Positions 1-9,268 of a stretch of DNA of 64,000 bases are shown here, piece after piece. The DNA is taken from contig NZ_CP126093.1 in assembly GCF_030123065.1 (NCBI RefSeq), forward strand, positions 5,710,001 through 5,774,000. The letters are read 5' to 3'. The DNA comes from Neobacillus sp. DY30 (GTDB lineage Bacteria; Bacillota; Bacilli; Bacillales; Cytobacillaceae). The notes under the pieces are model-generated. The model searched no databases and had not been told where the DNA came from. It saw only the letters and a program-made list of their open reading frames with translations. The position numbers were made by a program, and so were the translations under genes. Positions within the stretch are counted from its first letter, which is position 1. Every line of letters starts with the position of its first letter.

Positions 1-892
1 GCCGTTCTCCCTTTTGGGCAGAAACTGCCCCTTTTCGCAAAATCAAGTTATCCGTATCAATATAATTGTGCACGGTATCGAAGCGATCGAGTTCCTCAAA
101 TCCCATATTGTCAATGATAGCTCTTGCAATTTCTTCGCGGTTTGATTTTGCGAATGCTTGAGCTAATTTCATGTCATGCATATAATTATAAAAATCCTCA
201 CCTTCCAAATACGCTAAATCATTTGGAATCACTGGATTCTTTTCTTTGTAATTTTGAATGGCCGTTTGGATTTCTCTTTCCCGGCCCGCAGCTTTTAATT
301 GTTCAATCATTTCCGTTAAGTCTTGATTACGAAGCTTTGAAATTGCTACCTTCTGATAGTAGGTTGCAATCTTTGCCCCAACATAACGGCTACCAGTATG
401 GATCGTTAAGAAGTGGCAGCCATCGGAATCAATTGACGCTTCGATAAAATGATTTCCGCCCCCAAGGGTTCCCAAGCTATAAAGACTTTTATTCTGACTG
501 AGTATATGTTTAGCCCTGAACTCTTCTGTGGATGGGAAATCCGTGCTAATAAATTTTACCGTATCATCCGTATGAAGTTCATGGCCGCTTGGGACGTATG
601 AACGAATGACGTTATCCAGTTTGTTAAAATCAACTTTTTTATCTTGAAGCCTAACGGTCAGGACACCGCAGCCAACATCGACTCCAACTAGGTTAGGAAC
701 GACCTTATCTTTCAACTGGATGGTTGTGCCAATTACACAGCCTTTCCCAGCATGATAGTCTGGCATTATACTAATCTTTGTATCCTTTAAAAACGCTTGA
801 TTACATAGCTCCTGTATTTGCTCCATCGCCGTTTCCTGCGGATAATTAGAAAATACCTTTGCTTCTGTTTGTGTCCCTTTTATTGTTATCAC
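1..892 (-). CDS. rtcB: RtcB-family RNA ligase (3' end outside window)
   Basis: The reading frame on the minus strand runs from a GTG at 892 off the left edge, so only about the first 297 residues are present. It shows the RtcB hallmarks: MPDYHAGKG, VGVDVGCGV (metal and GMP site region with the conserved Cys) and GGGNHF. RtcB joins 2',3'-cyclic phosphate or 3'-phosphate RNA ends to 5'-OH ends using GTP and Mn. The start is supported by GGGGGAGGGAAATCTT directly before the GTG. It seems to be a single gene transcribed away from the rest of the window. The family is clear from the motifs; the physiological RNA substrate in Bacillus is not known from sequence. Confidence 0.93.
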   Translation of the reverse strand, partial: MITIKGTQTEAKVFSNYPQETAMEQIQELCNQAFLKDTKISIMPDYHAGKGCVIGTTIQLKDKVVPNLVGVDVGCGVLTVRLQDKKVDFNKLDNVIRSYVPSGHELHTDDTVKFISTDFPSTEEFRAKHILSQNKSLYSLGTLGGGNHFIEASIDSDGCHFLTIHTGSRYVGAKIATYYQKVAISKLRNQDLTEMIEQLKAAGREREIQTAIQNYKEKNPVIPNDLAYLEGEDFYNYMHDMKLAQAFAKSNREEIARAIIDNMGFEELDRFDTVHNYIDTDNLILRKGAVSAQKGER

Positions 893-1048
893 AAGATTTC
901 CCTCCCCCAACGCAGATTACCAATAGGCTACCATTTTACCTACATTCTTACAATCGATTTCGTGCGACAATTTTAATGGGTTATAAGTCTTTGTTTGAGT
1001 ATTAATAATACCGCCATCAATGTTTCCTTAATCGACAAGAAACGTCTT

Positions 1049-1131
1049 AACTAATCGTTTAATTAAAACTCTCTTAAACCCTTTTGAAAAACGAACTTTT
1101 AATAGTTTTCCGGGAAATTTTTTGTCGATAA
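1049..1131. repeat. dispersed repeat family A, copy 1
   Basis: An 85-bp unit starting AACTAATCGTTTAATTAAAA, followed by AACCCTTTTGAAAAACGAAC and ending near TTGTCGATAA. Three further copies lie at 36637-36725, 42112-42198 and 53779-53867. The AT-rich left end encodes LIKRLV on the minus strand in every copy. It lies in the 450-bp gene-free space between rtcB and the glucosaminidase gene. No protein of convincing length is present. Confidence 0.75.
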
Positions 1132-1219
1132 CATATTCTCTTACCGACAGCAAAATGACAATTACTTTCCAAAAACATTATATTTTTCCACTAGTAGACT
1201 CCCTTAGACAAATCAAAAA

Positions 1220-1239
1220 CTAATTAAATGATTGATTAA
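1220..1239. repeat. imperfect palindrome of the CTAATCAAACGTTTGATTAG type
   Basis: CTAATTAAATGATTGATTAA is a degenerate relative of the perfect 20-bp palindrome at 36474-36493. Like other loci of this type it sits within 200 bp of a family A repeat. Operator or repeat function is not established. Confidence 0.35.
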
Positions 1240-1301
1240 TTTGACTAAAATCCCTCCACCTGCAAGAAGTTTCTTCACCCAAGAAGTACGTAAAATGTCG
1301 A

Positions 1302-1331
1302 GAAAAAACACCCTTGAAATTCAAGGGTGTC
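1302..1331 (-). terminator. Rho-independent terminator of the glucosaminidase gene
   Basis: Perfect stem ACACCCTTGA / TCAAGGGTGT with a short loop. On the minus strand it is followed by TTTTTT, about 20 bp after the stop codon of the gene at 1352. Confidence 0.88.
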
Positions 1332-1351
1332 TAATGATAGTCTTTTTACTT

Positions 1352-4105
1352 TTAGTTAATTACTTGTTTAATAAAATCTCCACTTACCCATCCGGTAGTT
1401 GTGGAATTAGGCACAAACACTTGATACCAGCCATTTTGTGTTACAGGCACTCCGTTGATCGTAACAAGATTCAAATAAGCACCGTTTCTAACACTAGCAA
1501 TCATACTCGAATCCGTTGAAGCACTGCTGCGAATATTTAAAGAACCGCCAGCAAGGGTTACCTGTGCTAAGTTTTGAATCTGTAAATATCCACCATAAAG
1601 CCAGCCGGTTTGGCCATTCACACTTACTCGGTACCAACGATAGGCGTAATTACCTGTTGTAGTCGGTTCATAGTAAACATCAGTATTATATCCTAATACG
1701 GTGATGGCTGTACCCTGAGGAATGGAACCGATGACGGTTGATCGTAAAATATATGGTAATGATCTTAAAGTTAGTGATGAAGTATTCACTATCTTTGCGT
1801 TGATCCCACTTGGGAAGTTAATAATCGTATCTTCCGGATATGGCAGTCCAGCTGGAATATCTCTCACCAAAGTAGGTGGAGCAATGTTAGACATTCCAAG
1901 AACATTCGCATTGGAATAATAGGCGTTATCATAAGGTTTCATACCTTGCATAAGATTTGCAATCCCATTTTTCCAATTTTGATCTGTCGCATAGTTCACA
2001 TTCATCCCGATTAAATTTGGACCTTCATAATAAGCTCCAGACTCATTTAGATAATCCACTCTAACCTGATAGGCTACTCTAAAAATACTATCCTGAACGG
2101 ATTGGAAATAGTAACCACAAGTGAAAGGACACGGATCATAGGCACCATATCCATAAAGGTTATTCTTGTAACCTATTAAATCTGAACCGCCCCAGCCAGT
2201 CTCCCAAATCGCGTGAGCGACTAAATATTGTGCATTTACACCATATCGATTCTGAGCGTCAATAAAGCTTTGGGCATAATTTTTTAGCGGGCTGCTGGAT
2301 TGATTTCTAGAATTAAAGAAATTAACAATATCATTAGCAGTTATATTCGCTGGTTTCATTAGATTTAATGAAAGATATGGACTACCATTTTTAACTGTAA
2401 TGCTTGCAGAAAGAGTATGACTGTTGCCATTTTTCCCCGTTTCTTTAATCGTTAGAGTATGTGGTCCATCTGTGATTTGTTTTGTATCTAACGAGTATTG
2501 GAAACCTGCGTTTGAATTAAGGTATTCTGGGAGGACATTTGCCACATCAGTACGGCTTAAGCCATACTGTGCATTTCCAATCAACTTGTCATCCACAAAA
2601 ACTTCAATTTTTTCTACACCACTGCCATCTAAATACCATCCACGAATCGTTGACACTCCGTTAATGGTTGTACCGGATTGTGGAGTATCTAAGAATCCCA
2701 ATGTCGGCAAATGATCAAGATTTTGGATACTTACACTACTATCAAACTGTTTCGTTGAACCGTTCTTCGCAGTAGCTTTAACGGTAATGGTGTGTGCACC
2801 GTTTGCATAGTTCTTAGTGTCAAGAGCAAACTCATATCCACCGTTTGCGTTATTATACTGAGGGTAGAATCTTTGAACATCTAATCGAGTGAGACCATAC
2901 TTGGCCTGACCGACCAATTGTCCATCGACTAAAACATCAACTCTAGCAATCCCGTCATCATCTAAAAACCAGCCGCGTACGGTACTGATTCCTTTTACAA
3001 TTGAATTATTCGCGGGTGCATCCAAAAATCCAACTAACTCCAAATTTACAGCATTTTTAACATTTACACTAACGCTTTGAAGTTCAGTGCTGGCTCCATT
3101 TTTACCAGTTTCTCTAACCGTAATCGTGTGCAACCCATTAGTAAGTTTTTTGGTGTCAAGAGCAAACTCATAACCCGCGTTTGCGTTTTGATACTCCGGT
3201 AAAACGTTTAGAACATCTGGCCGGGAGCTGCCGTACTGTGCCTGCCCCACAATCTGTCCATCAACTAAAACCTCCACTTTAGAAACACCACTAGCGTCTA
3301 AAAACCAACCCCGTACAGACGTTATGCCACTAATCGTAGAGCCATTCTTTGGTGTATCCATAAAACCAACCGTTGGCAAATTTTTAACATTCACTGTCTT
3401 AGTTGGCAGTTCAGTTATAGTGCCGTTATTTCCAGTCCCTCTCACAGTAATAACGTGGGTACCATTTGTAAGCTTTCTAGTATCAAGAGAAAATTCATAA
3501 CCCGCGTTTCCGTTTTGATAGGCTGGAAGAACTTTTAGAACGTCAGGTCGAGAAAGGCCGTACGTTGCTTGTCCCATAATTTTTCCATCTACAAAGACTT
3601 CAACTTTGGAAACACCACTAGCATCTAAAAACCAACCTCTTACATTCGTAATACCATTAATGGAAGAGTTAGAGATTGGTGAATCAATATGACCAGTTGG
3701 AGCTAAAGCTACATTCTGCACATTTACTGTTTTCCCCTGTAATGACAGTGTAGACCCGGTCTTTGAAGTAGCTTTAACGGAAATGGTATGTTGTCCATTG
3801 GTAAGTGACCTGGTATCAAAATTAAATTCATAACCAGAATTTGCATTTTGATAGTCAGGAAAAACGTTATAAACGTCAGGTCGAGAAAGACCATATTGGG
3901 CTTGGCCGACAACTTTTCCGTCAACTAAAACCTCCACTTTGGAAACTCCGCTGGTGTCTAAGATCCATCCCCGAACCTTGACCATCCCACTCACCGTTGA
4001 TCCTGCAGGTGGCGTGTCCAAAAACCCTAGGGGTTGAAGTGGTGTACTGTTTGCTAGCACTTTACCATTATTAAACAATATGAGAATTGTAAAAAAGGCG
4101 GCCAA
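1352..4105 (-). CDS. secreted endo-beta-N-acetylglucosaminidase with Ig-like and SH3b repeats (autolysin)
   Basis: A 917-residue wall hydrolase. The N-terminus is a signal peptide. Five tandem repeats of about 110 residues follow (each with GFLDTP, VRGW.LD.SGV..VEV.VDG and GYEF.LDT) from about residue 24 to 565. A glucosaminidase domain follows at about 575-735 (AIWETGWGGSDL with the catalytic Glu; NNLYGYGAYD). Two SH3b wall-binding domains end the protein (about 755-840 and 845-917). It is expected to cleave peptidoglycan glycan strands outside the cell. TTG at 4105 is the first ordinary start, but it has no ribosome binding site. A GGAGG at 4145-4149 is placed 9 bp before an in-frame ATT at 4133-4135, which would give a complete signal peptide (IIKKANRY then hydrophobic). 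Initiation at ATT is therefore plausible. Confidence 0.9.
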   Translation of the reverse strand: MAAFFTILILFNNGKVLANSTPLQPLGFLDTPPAGSTVSGMVKVRGWILDTSGVSKVEVLVDGKVVGQAQYGLSRPDVYNVFPDYQNANSGYEFNFDTRSLTNGQHTISVKATSKTGSTLSLQGKTVNVQNVALAPTGHIDSPISNSSINGITNVRGWFLDASGVSKVEVFVDGKIMGQATYGLSRPDVLKVLPAYQNGNAGYEFSLDTRKLTNGTHVITVRGTGNNGTITELPTKTVNVKNLPTVGFMDTPKNGSTISGITSVRGWFLDASGVSKVEVLVDGQIVGQAQYGSSRPDVLNVLPEYQNANAGYEFALDTKKLTNGLHTITVRETGKNGASTELQSVSVNVKNAVNLELVGFLDAPANNSIVKGISTVRGWFLDDDGIARVDVLVDGQLVGQAKYGLTRLDVQRFYPQYNNANGGYEFALDTKNYANGAHTITVKATAKNGSTKQFDSSVSIQNLDHLPTLGFLDTPQSGTTINGVSTIRGWYLDGSGVEKIEVFVDDKLIGNAQYGLSRTDVANVLPEYLNSNAGFQYSLDTKQITDGPHTLTIKETGKNGNSHTLSASITVKNGSPYLSLNLMKPANITANDIVNFFNSRNQSSSPLKNYAQSFIDAQNRYGVNAQYLVAHAIWETGWGGSDLIGYKNNLYGYGAYDPCPFTCGYYFQSVQDSIFRVAYQVRVDYLNESGAYYEGPNLIGMNVNYATDQNWKNGIANLMQGMKPYDNAYYSNANVLGMSNIAPPTLVRDIPAGLPYPEDTIINFPSGINAKIVNTSSLTLRSLPYILRSTVIGSIPQGTAITVLGYNTDVYYEPTTTGNYAYRWYRVSVNGQTGWLYGGYLQIQNLAQVTLAGGSLNIRSSASTDSSMIASVRNGAYLNLVTINGVPVTQNGWYQVFVPNSTTTGWVSGDFIKQVIN

Positions 4106-4135
4106 CAGTATATACCTGTTTGCTTTTTTGATAAT

Positions 4136-4437
4136 GTGTATGCACCTCCAAGAAAATGTAAAACTAGTAGACTAGTACAACATGAATTTTAGCAAAAAAG
4201 GTCGAAAAATGATAGAGTAGCTGTCATTTTAATGCATAAGTCATACAAAATTGTAATAAATTGTAATTTTATAAAAAGTCTCCGTAAATTAAAAAAAGCT
4301 TCGAACGATTGAAACTTTTCCCACCTACAAACAGTCTAATTGCAGTAGATGTTAACCAAAAATTTACAATAAATACATATCAAGTTAACTCTATAATTTT
4401 ATAATGTATTTGGAGTTATATGATGGGAGGGATTTTC
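4136..4437. other. gene-free leader region between divergent genes
   Basis: About 300 bp of AT-rich sequence between the glucosaminidase gene (minus) and a small plus-strand ORF. It holds the GGAGG of the former at 4145-4149 and the GGGAGG of the latter near 4425. Promoters must lie here, but no hexamer pair is convincing. Confidence 0.4.
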
Positions 4438-4551
4438 ATGAAACGAAAGGATTATTTTATTTTTACATCGCTTTTAGTATTAATTGTCTTGATAGCAAGA
4501 CCTTTTGTATATTCTTTGGAAGCCATCCTGGTTAAAATTTTTTCAGTTTAA
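4438..4551 (+). CDS. small membrane peptide (37 aa)
   Basis: ATG preceded by GGGAGGGATTTTC, a good ribosome binding site. The peptide starts MKRKDYF, has a hydrophobic segment of about 15 residues (LLVLIVLIA) and ends KIFSV. It looks like a single-pass membrane peptide of unknown function. The strong RBS and clean basic-hydrophobic layout argue that it is real; no family is recognised. It is convergent with the large repeat protein gene to its right. Confidence 0.5.
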   Translation: MKRKDYFIFTSLLVLIVLIARPFVYSLEAILVKIFSV

Positions 4552-4621
4552 ACACTAATCGTCTTACTTTGCATGTTGAAAAGATTTGACTAAAAAATAC
4601 TTAGAGTAAAAACTCTCTCTT

Positions 4622-4657
4622 TGAAAAAGGGAGAAATACCAAATGGTACTTCCCCCT
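4622..4657 (-). terminator. terminator of the Ig-repeat surface protein operon
   Basis: Stem GGGAGAAATACC / GGTACTTCCCCC with loop AAAT. On the minus strand it is followed by a T-rich stretch immediately past the stop at 4671. Confidence 0.7.
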
Positions 4658-4670
4658 CTCTTTTAGCGTA

Positions 4671-7600
4671 CTATTCTTTAACATTAAATAGCATTTCAGT
4701 CCGTGCTTCAAAGGATTCACCTGAACCAGGTTTGCCCTTTTCTTTACCAAGAACAATGATCGTGTAACTTCCTGCACTCGTTGGTGTCCAAGTTACTGTA
4801 TCATTGCTGCTATACTCCTGAAGAGTCGCAGGTGCACCCTTTTCACCCTTGACCAAGAATCGGTACTCAGGTTGATTGATTCCTTCAGATGCTGCTGTTA
4901 ACGTAATCGGAGTTCCAACAATGGTTGATGAAGGCTGATCTGCTTTAACTTGAACACTTGTTTCTTTTCCAGCTTTAATCTTATAACTCATTTCAGTTTG
5001 AGCTTCAAATAAATCCTTCGATCCCTTGTCCTTACTATGAACAATTACAGTGTAGTTGCCTTTACTCGTTGGTGTCCATGTAAAGGTGTTATCATCACTA
5101 TACTCCTGAAGAGTGGTTAGATTTCCCTTGTTATCTTTAACATAGAAAAGGTACACAGGCTCATTGCTTCCTTCAGATGTTGCCGTAAACGTAATAGGTG
5201 TTCCAACAACATTTGGAGAAGCTTGATCCGCATCAACCTGTAAACTTGTAACTTTTCCAACATTAATCGTATAGTTTAGTTCATTTCGGGCTTCATAAAA
5301 ACTAGCTGAGCCAGTTTTGTATTTATCCTTTGCCTCCACAATAATGGTATAGTTACCTGGCGCAGTCGGTGTCCATGTTATGGTATCTTGACTGCTATAC
5401 TCTTGAATAGTCGTAACGTCTCCTTTATCATCACGGACATAGAACCGATACTCTGGGTTACTGCTTCCTTCTGAAGTTGCCTTAACAGAAATAGGTGTAC
5501 CTACAATTTGCGGACTTGTCTGATTAACTTCAAGATTTACTGAAGTAACGGGTTCACTTTCGTTTTGGTCGACAAATAGAGGTTGAGGGAATGTGTCATA
5601 TACGTAATTACCTGCTCTATCCTTTGCCGATACTTCCAATCTCCATTTTCCTGTGTAATCAACTGAAGTAATCGTTTTACTTCCAACCCAGACGTTTTCA
5701 TTAGGGTCATATTCTAAGTCGATCGTTTCAAAGTGTCCGCCAAATTCACTTGCATTCCAAAACTGTCCATCCATGAAAATAACACTGACACTTTCAACCT
5801 CTGATCCTGCATCTGTCGCTTTTACTCTGAAAGAAACTGAGTCACCTAATTGAACGGTTCCAGGTGTAAAGCTCAATTCTTCGAAAACCGGTTTTTCATA
5901 ATCAGGCGTGTCATTTAAAATTAACAATTCATCGTTCATCCAGTATCCACCGTAATTACCCGCTTGGTCTACAGCCTCTAATGATATAGAATGTAATCCA
6001 GTAGAGGAGTATGCTGGAATTGTATAAGATCCTACCCATAATTCACGGGTCTCATCATAGGATAGTGTTACTTTCTTCGTTCTAGATTCAGCATTGCCAT
6101 ACTGACTGATTTGAACGTAGACACTATTCATTCCTGACTGATTTTCACTAACCTTCGCTTCAAACTGAACTGTATCACCAGGTTGTGCAATAATTTTGTC
6201 AAAGTTAAAGGATTCAATTGTAGGTGCAGTTATATCTTGATTTGGATTATCGATTTCCATTTGATACGTACCAGACTGAATATTACCAGCGAAGTCCCTT
6301 GCCATAATTTCAACAGTCCATATACCGGATGCATCCCTTTGTTCCACTGTGAATTTCCCTATCCATTTCTTGGTCGTTTGATCAAGGGAAAATGTGATAT
6401 CTCGGTAACCTAGATCCCCCATATTCATGAAGGCATATACAGAGTGGATGCCAGATCCGATATCGGATGCTTCTACTTCAATCGTTACCTCATCACCCAA
6501 AGTTGCTGCATCAGGTGTAATCGTCACGTCTTCGATTACTGGCAATTCTGTATCAGCATTTGGATTTTCTATGGTGAACGTCTTCTCTGCTGAAAAATAA
6601 TGACGATTTCCTTTTACATCTTTTACATTAAAGTATACATACCATTCTCCAGGTTTGTCATTTTGACTTACAGGATAGCTTCCAATCCATGTTCCATTTA
6701 CTGAATCATAAGTAAGTTCTACATATCTGTTGAGATTTAATTCATCCGTAATTCTTGCTGTTACACTGTTAATTACATTTTCATCATTAGCAAATTTCGC
6801 TTGAATTTGAAGATTATCGCCTGCCATAACAGGATTTGAAGAAAATTCAACGTTTTCTAATGTGAGCGGAGTTGGGTTGGATACATAAAATGATTGTGAT
6901 AACCATTCAGACCTTTTATTCCCCTTGAAGTCGATGGCTTCTACACTATGAACAAAGATCTCTCTTCCATCTTCAATAGATTCAGGAATCATGACTGCTG
7001 CCGTCCACTTTCCATTTTCAGGATCATACTTGAATGGTACATAACCTAAGTAGTCCAGATATGCTTGAACATAGGCTACACCTGATTTGTCATCTTCCAC
7101 GGTTACTGACAATGTCACTTTTTCACCAACCGATACGTCGGTCGGATTAACTTCTAAATTTGAGATTGTAGGAGCTGTATAATCCCCATCAGGATTCATG
7201 ACAGTAAAATATGATGAATAGTAATTTGAGCTATTATTATCAAAATTGTCTGTTGCACTTACATACAATAACCAATCACCATCATAGGTAGTTTCCTTTG
7301 CAGTGAAAGTACCTACCCATTTGTTTAGTTCTTGATTGTAATTCATCTTTACTGTTACATAGTGCTCGTAGTTAGATGAATGAAGACTTGCTGATACTTC
7401 ACGAACTCCTGATTTACCGTCGCTTACATCAGCCGTTATCGTCACCGTTTCTCCTACTTGAATAACAGAAGGTGAAACCTCGATATTTTCAATAACCGGT
7501 GCCGTAAAATCTCCATCTTCATTATTGATATAAAGGGTTTTAGACGTATCAATCGTTCCATAATTACCTGCTGTATCTTGTGTGTCCACCATTAAGGTAT

Positions 7601-8279
7601 TTAAGCCGTGACTGTCGTTTTTTTGTACAGTATATGAACCAACCCATTCCCCTTTTTCTTGGTCATATTCTAAATAGACATAACGATTCGTTCCATTAAC
7701 AGATTGCAGATATGCATTCACATAAGAAATATCAGACTTATCATCGGTAACCTTCATTGAAATAGTAACAACGTCCCCAACATTAGCAGTAACCGGATCA
7801 ATGACAACGTTTTCTACTGCAGGAGCTGTAAAGTCTCCGTCAGCGTTATGTATAGTAAATGACTCTGAAATATAAGCCCAGTTTGAATTATACATGTTGT
7901 CCATCATGTGAATTTCCTCTAAAACCCATTCTCCAGGTACATCATTCACTCCTACATTATAGGTCCCGATCCAATTAGATGATTCAGGGTTGTAGACAAA
8001 CTCAATGTACCTGGCACCATTAGGTTTTGATTTGTCTGCTAAGTATATCATGGCAGATACACTTGATACTCCGGAAATGTCATCCGATACTGAGGCTGTA
8101 AAAACAATCTCTTCCCCTACATTGACCTCTGTTGTAGATAATTGAACGTTATGAAGAGTAGGTCCCATATAATCAGACTCTGTGGTTTGATCACTTGTAA
8201 CGAATGACTGAGCCATCGTCATTAGTGGATTCGTGATTAACAAAATGATTAGCAAGAATACTAGTGACTTGTTGTTCAA
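4671..8279 (-). CDS. large secreted Ig-like repeat protein (adhesin-like)
   Basis: A protein of about 1200 residues. After a signal peptide (NNKSLVFLLIILLITNP...MAQS) come eight repeats of about 105 residues. Each has a TAP.IENV.. strand, a VG..V.I...V.D..SG segment and a WVG.YTV segment, typical of bacterial Ig-like folds. Three closely related repeats of about 95 residues close the protein (SPQIVGTPI, YRFYVRDDKG, TITWTPTAPGNYTIIV), resembling Y_Y_Y-type domains of Bacillus wall proteins. There is no LPXTG motif or C-terminal anchor, so retention at the surface must use another route. TTG at 8279 is chosen over the upstream TTG at 8294 because GGGAGTGGGG sits at the right distance. The gene at 8332 lies 50 bp upstream and probably shares its transcript. 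Confidence 0.85.
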   Translation of the reverse strand: MNNKSLVFLLIILLITNPLMTMAQSFVTSDQTTESDYMGPTLHNVQLSTTEVNVGEEIVFTASVSDDISGVSSVSAMIYLADKSKPNGARYIEFVYNPESSNWIGTYNVGVNDVPGEWVLEEIHMMDNMYNSNWAYISESFTIHNADGDFTAPAVENVVIDPVTANVGDVVTISMKVTDDKSDISYVNAYLQSVNGTNRYVYLEYDQEKGEWVGSYTVQKNDSHGLNTLMVDTQDTAGNYGTIDTSKTLYINNEDGDFTAPVIENIEVSPSVIQVGETVTITADVSDGKSGVREVSASLHSSNYEHYVTVKMNYNQELNKWVGTFTAKETTYDGDWLLYVSATDNFDNNSSNYYSSYFTVMNPDGDYTAPTISNLEVNPTDVSVGEKVTLSVTVEDDKSGVAYVQAYLDYLGYVPFKYDPENGKWTAAVMIPESIEDGREIFVHSVEAIDFKGNKRSEWLSQSFYVSNPTPLTLENVEFSSNPVMAGDNLQIQAKFANDENVINSVTARITDELNLNRYVELTYDSVNGTWIGSYPVSQNDKPGEWYVYFNVKDVKGNRHYFSAEKTFTIENPNADTELPVIEDVTITPDAATLGDEVTIEVEASDIGSGIHSVYAFMNMGDLGYRDITFSLDQTTKKWIGKFTVEQRDASGIWTVEIMARDFAGNIQSGTYQMEIDNPNQDITAPTIESFNFDKIIAQPGDTVQFEAKVSENQSGMNSVYVQISQYGNAESRTKKVTLSYDETRELWVGSYTIPAYSSTGLHSISLEAVDQAGNYGGYWMNDELLILNDTPDYEKPVFEELSFTPGTVQLGDSVSFRVKATDAGSEVESVSVIFMDGQFWNASEFGGHFETIDLEYDPNENVWVGSKTITSVDYTGKWRLEVSAKDRAGNYVYDTFPQPLFVDQNESEPVTSVNLEVNQTSPQIVGTPISVKATSEGSSNPEYRFYVRDDKGDVTTIQEYSSQDTITWTPTAPGNYTIIVEAKDKYKTGSASFYEARNELNYTINVGKVTSLQVDADQASPNVVGTPITFTATSEGSNEPVYLFYVKDNKGNLTTLQEYSDDNTFTWTPTSKGNYTVIVHSKDKGSKDLFEAQTEMSYKIKAGKETSVQVKADQPSSTIVGTPITLTAASEGINQPEYRFLVKGEKGAPATLQEYSSNDTVTWTPTSAGSYTIIVLGKEKGKPGSGESFEARTEMLFNVKE

Positions 8280-8331
8280 AAGCCCCACTCCCAACTTATT
8301 AATTTCTCTCTCTTTCTATCACTTTCTGAGG

Positions 8332-8913
8332 TTAAACAAGCTTTTTCATTTCTTCCTTTAATCTCAATAAGCGATCTAACTTCTTTTGTTCGTACTCTCG
8401 CTTATACTCTTCTTCCATTGAAGCAGGGAGGTTATTTTCAAGCATGTCTGATTCCAGTTTATCTAAAAAGATTTTAAATTGGCTGTCTGCTTCTTTCTCT
8501 TTTTCTCTTAGAATCGCCTCATATTTTATTGGAATGATAGATAAATCCATATTGACTTCTTTTTTCACTTTTACTTCCTTCTCGGCTATCTCTAGTAAAG
8601 CGGTTAAGGTTCCTTCTGCCTCCTGTGTGATTCTATTAAACTCAGCCTTAGAATCAAATTTATCATCAACCAGTGTTTTTTCGTCATTTGATTCAGTTTC
8701 GGCATTTACAGTTACAGAGTTTTGAACCCTTGTTTCGACTTTTGCTGTTGGAGCTTTTTGAACCTTTGTTTCCTTCAGATTCTCTTCCTTCTCTACTACA
8801 CTCTTCCCCATCTCTTTGCCAGCCATTTGAAACGATTCCTTAGAGTTCAATAGAGAAAAAACCAGTACCAATAGAGCAGCCAAAGTGATTCCAAATAATA
8901 ATCCTTTTTTCAT
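8332..8913 (-). CDS. membrane-anchored or secreted coiled-coil protein
   Basis: 193 residues beginning MKKGLLFGITLAALLVLVFS, a signal anchor or signal peptide. A long, highly charged Glu/Lys-rich segment predicted to form coiled coil follows (KEENLKETKVQ; REKEKEADSQF; KREYEQKKLDRLLRLKEEMKKL). The ATG at 8913 has GAGGGGAGCAA before it. It is the first gene of a two-gene unit with the large repeat protein, so a structural or export-partner role is a reasonable inference. No named family is recognised. Confidence 0.7.
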   Translation of the reverse strand: MKKGLLFGITLAALLVLVFSLLNSKESFQMAGKEMGKSVVEKEENLKETKVQKAPTAKVETRVQNSVTVNAETESNDEKTLVDDKFDSKAEFNRITQEAEGTLTALLEIAEKEVKVKKEVNMDLSIIPIKYEAILREKEKEADSQFKIFLDKLESDMLENNLPASMEEEYKREYEQKKLDRLLRLKEEMKKLV

Positions 8914-9112
8914 TTGCTCCCCTCTCTACAATTATTTTCATACAAAATATTATATTCTTTACATGTGCAATTTGAAAGATACTAGAAGAATTTTACTTAT
9001 TTTGGAGAATTAATTTGTATAATAAAAGCGCTAAGTATTGGAAACTGCTGTGAAAAACTATCATAAATTTGTTTAAATCTATTAATCTTCAAAAACTGAG
9101 ATAACGGAATTT

Positions 9113-9146
9113 GAAAAAGACCGTCCAATATGAACGGTCTCTTTTG
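9113..9146 (-). terminator. terminator downstream of the PTS operon
   Basis: Stem AGACCGT / ACGGTCT with loop CCAATATGA. On the minus strand TCTTTTTC follows. It lies 110 bp past chbG in the direction of transcription. Confidence 0.75.
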
Positions 9147-9230
9147 TTACTATATAGATATAACCATGTGCTATAGACAAAAGGCCAAACAATCTAAAAG
9201 TTATATCGGTTACCAACTTGGTTAAACAAA

Positions 9231-9268
9231 CCTATATTGTAGAAACAACTGAGTTGTCTACAATAGGG
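9231..9268 (-). terminator. hairpin overlapping the chbG stop codon
   Basis: Long inverted repeat CCTATATTGTAGAAACAACT / AGTTGTCTACAATAGGG spanning the chbG stop at 9258. The minus-strand 3' side reads GGTTTGTTT, only moderately T-rich. It may be a first weak terminator or an mRNA-stabilising hairpin. Confidence 0.55.
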
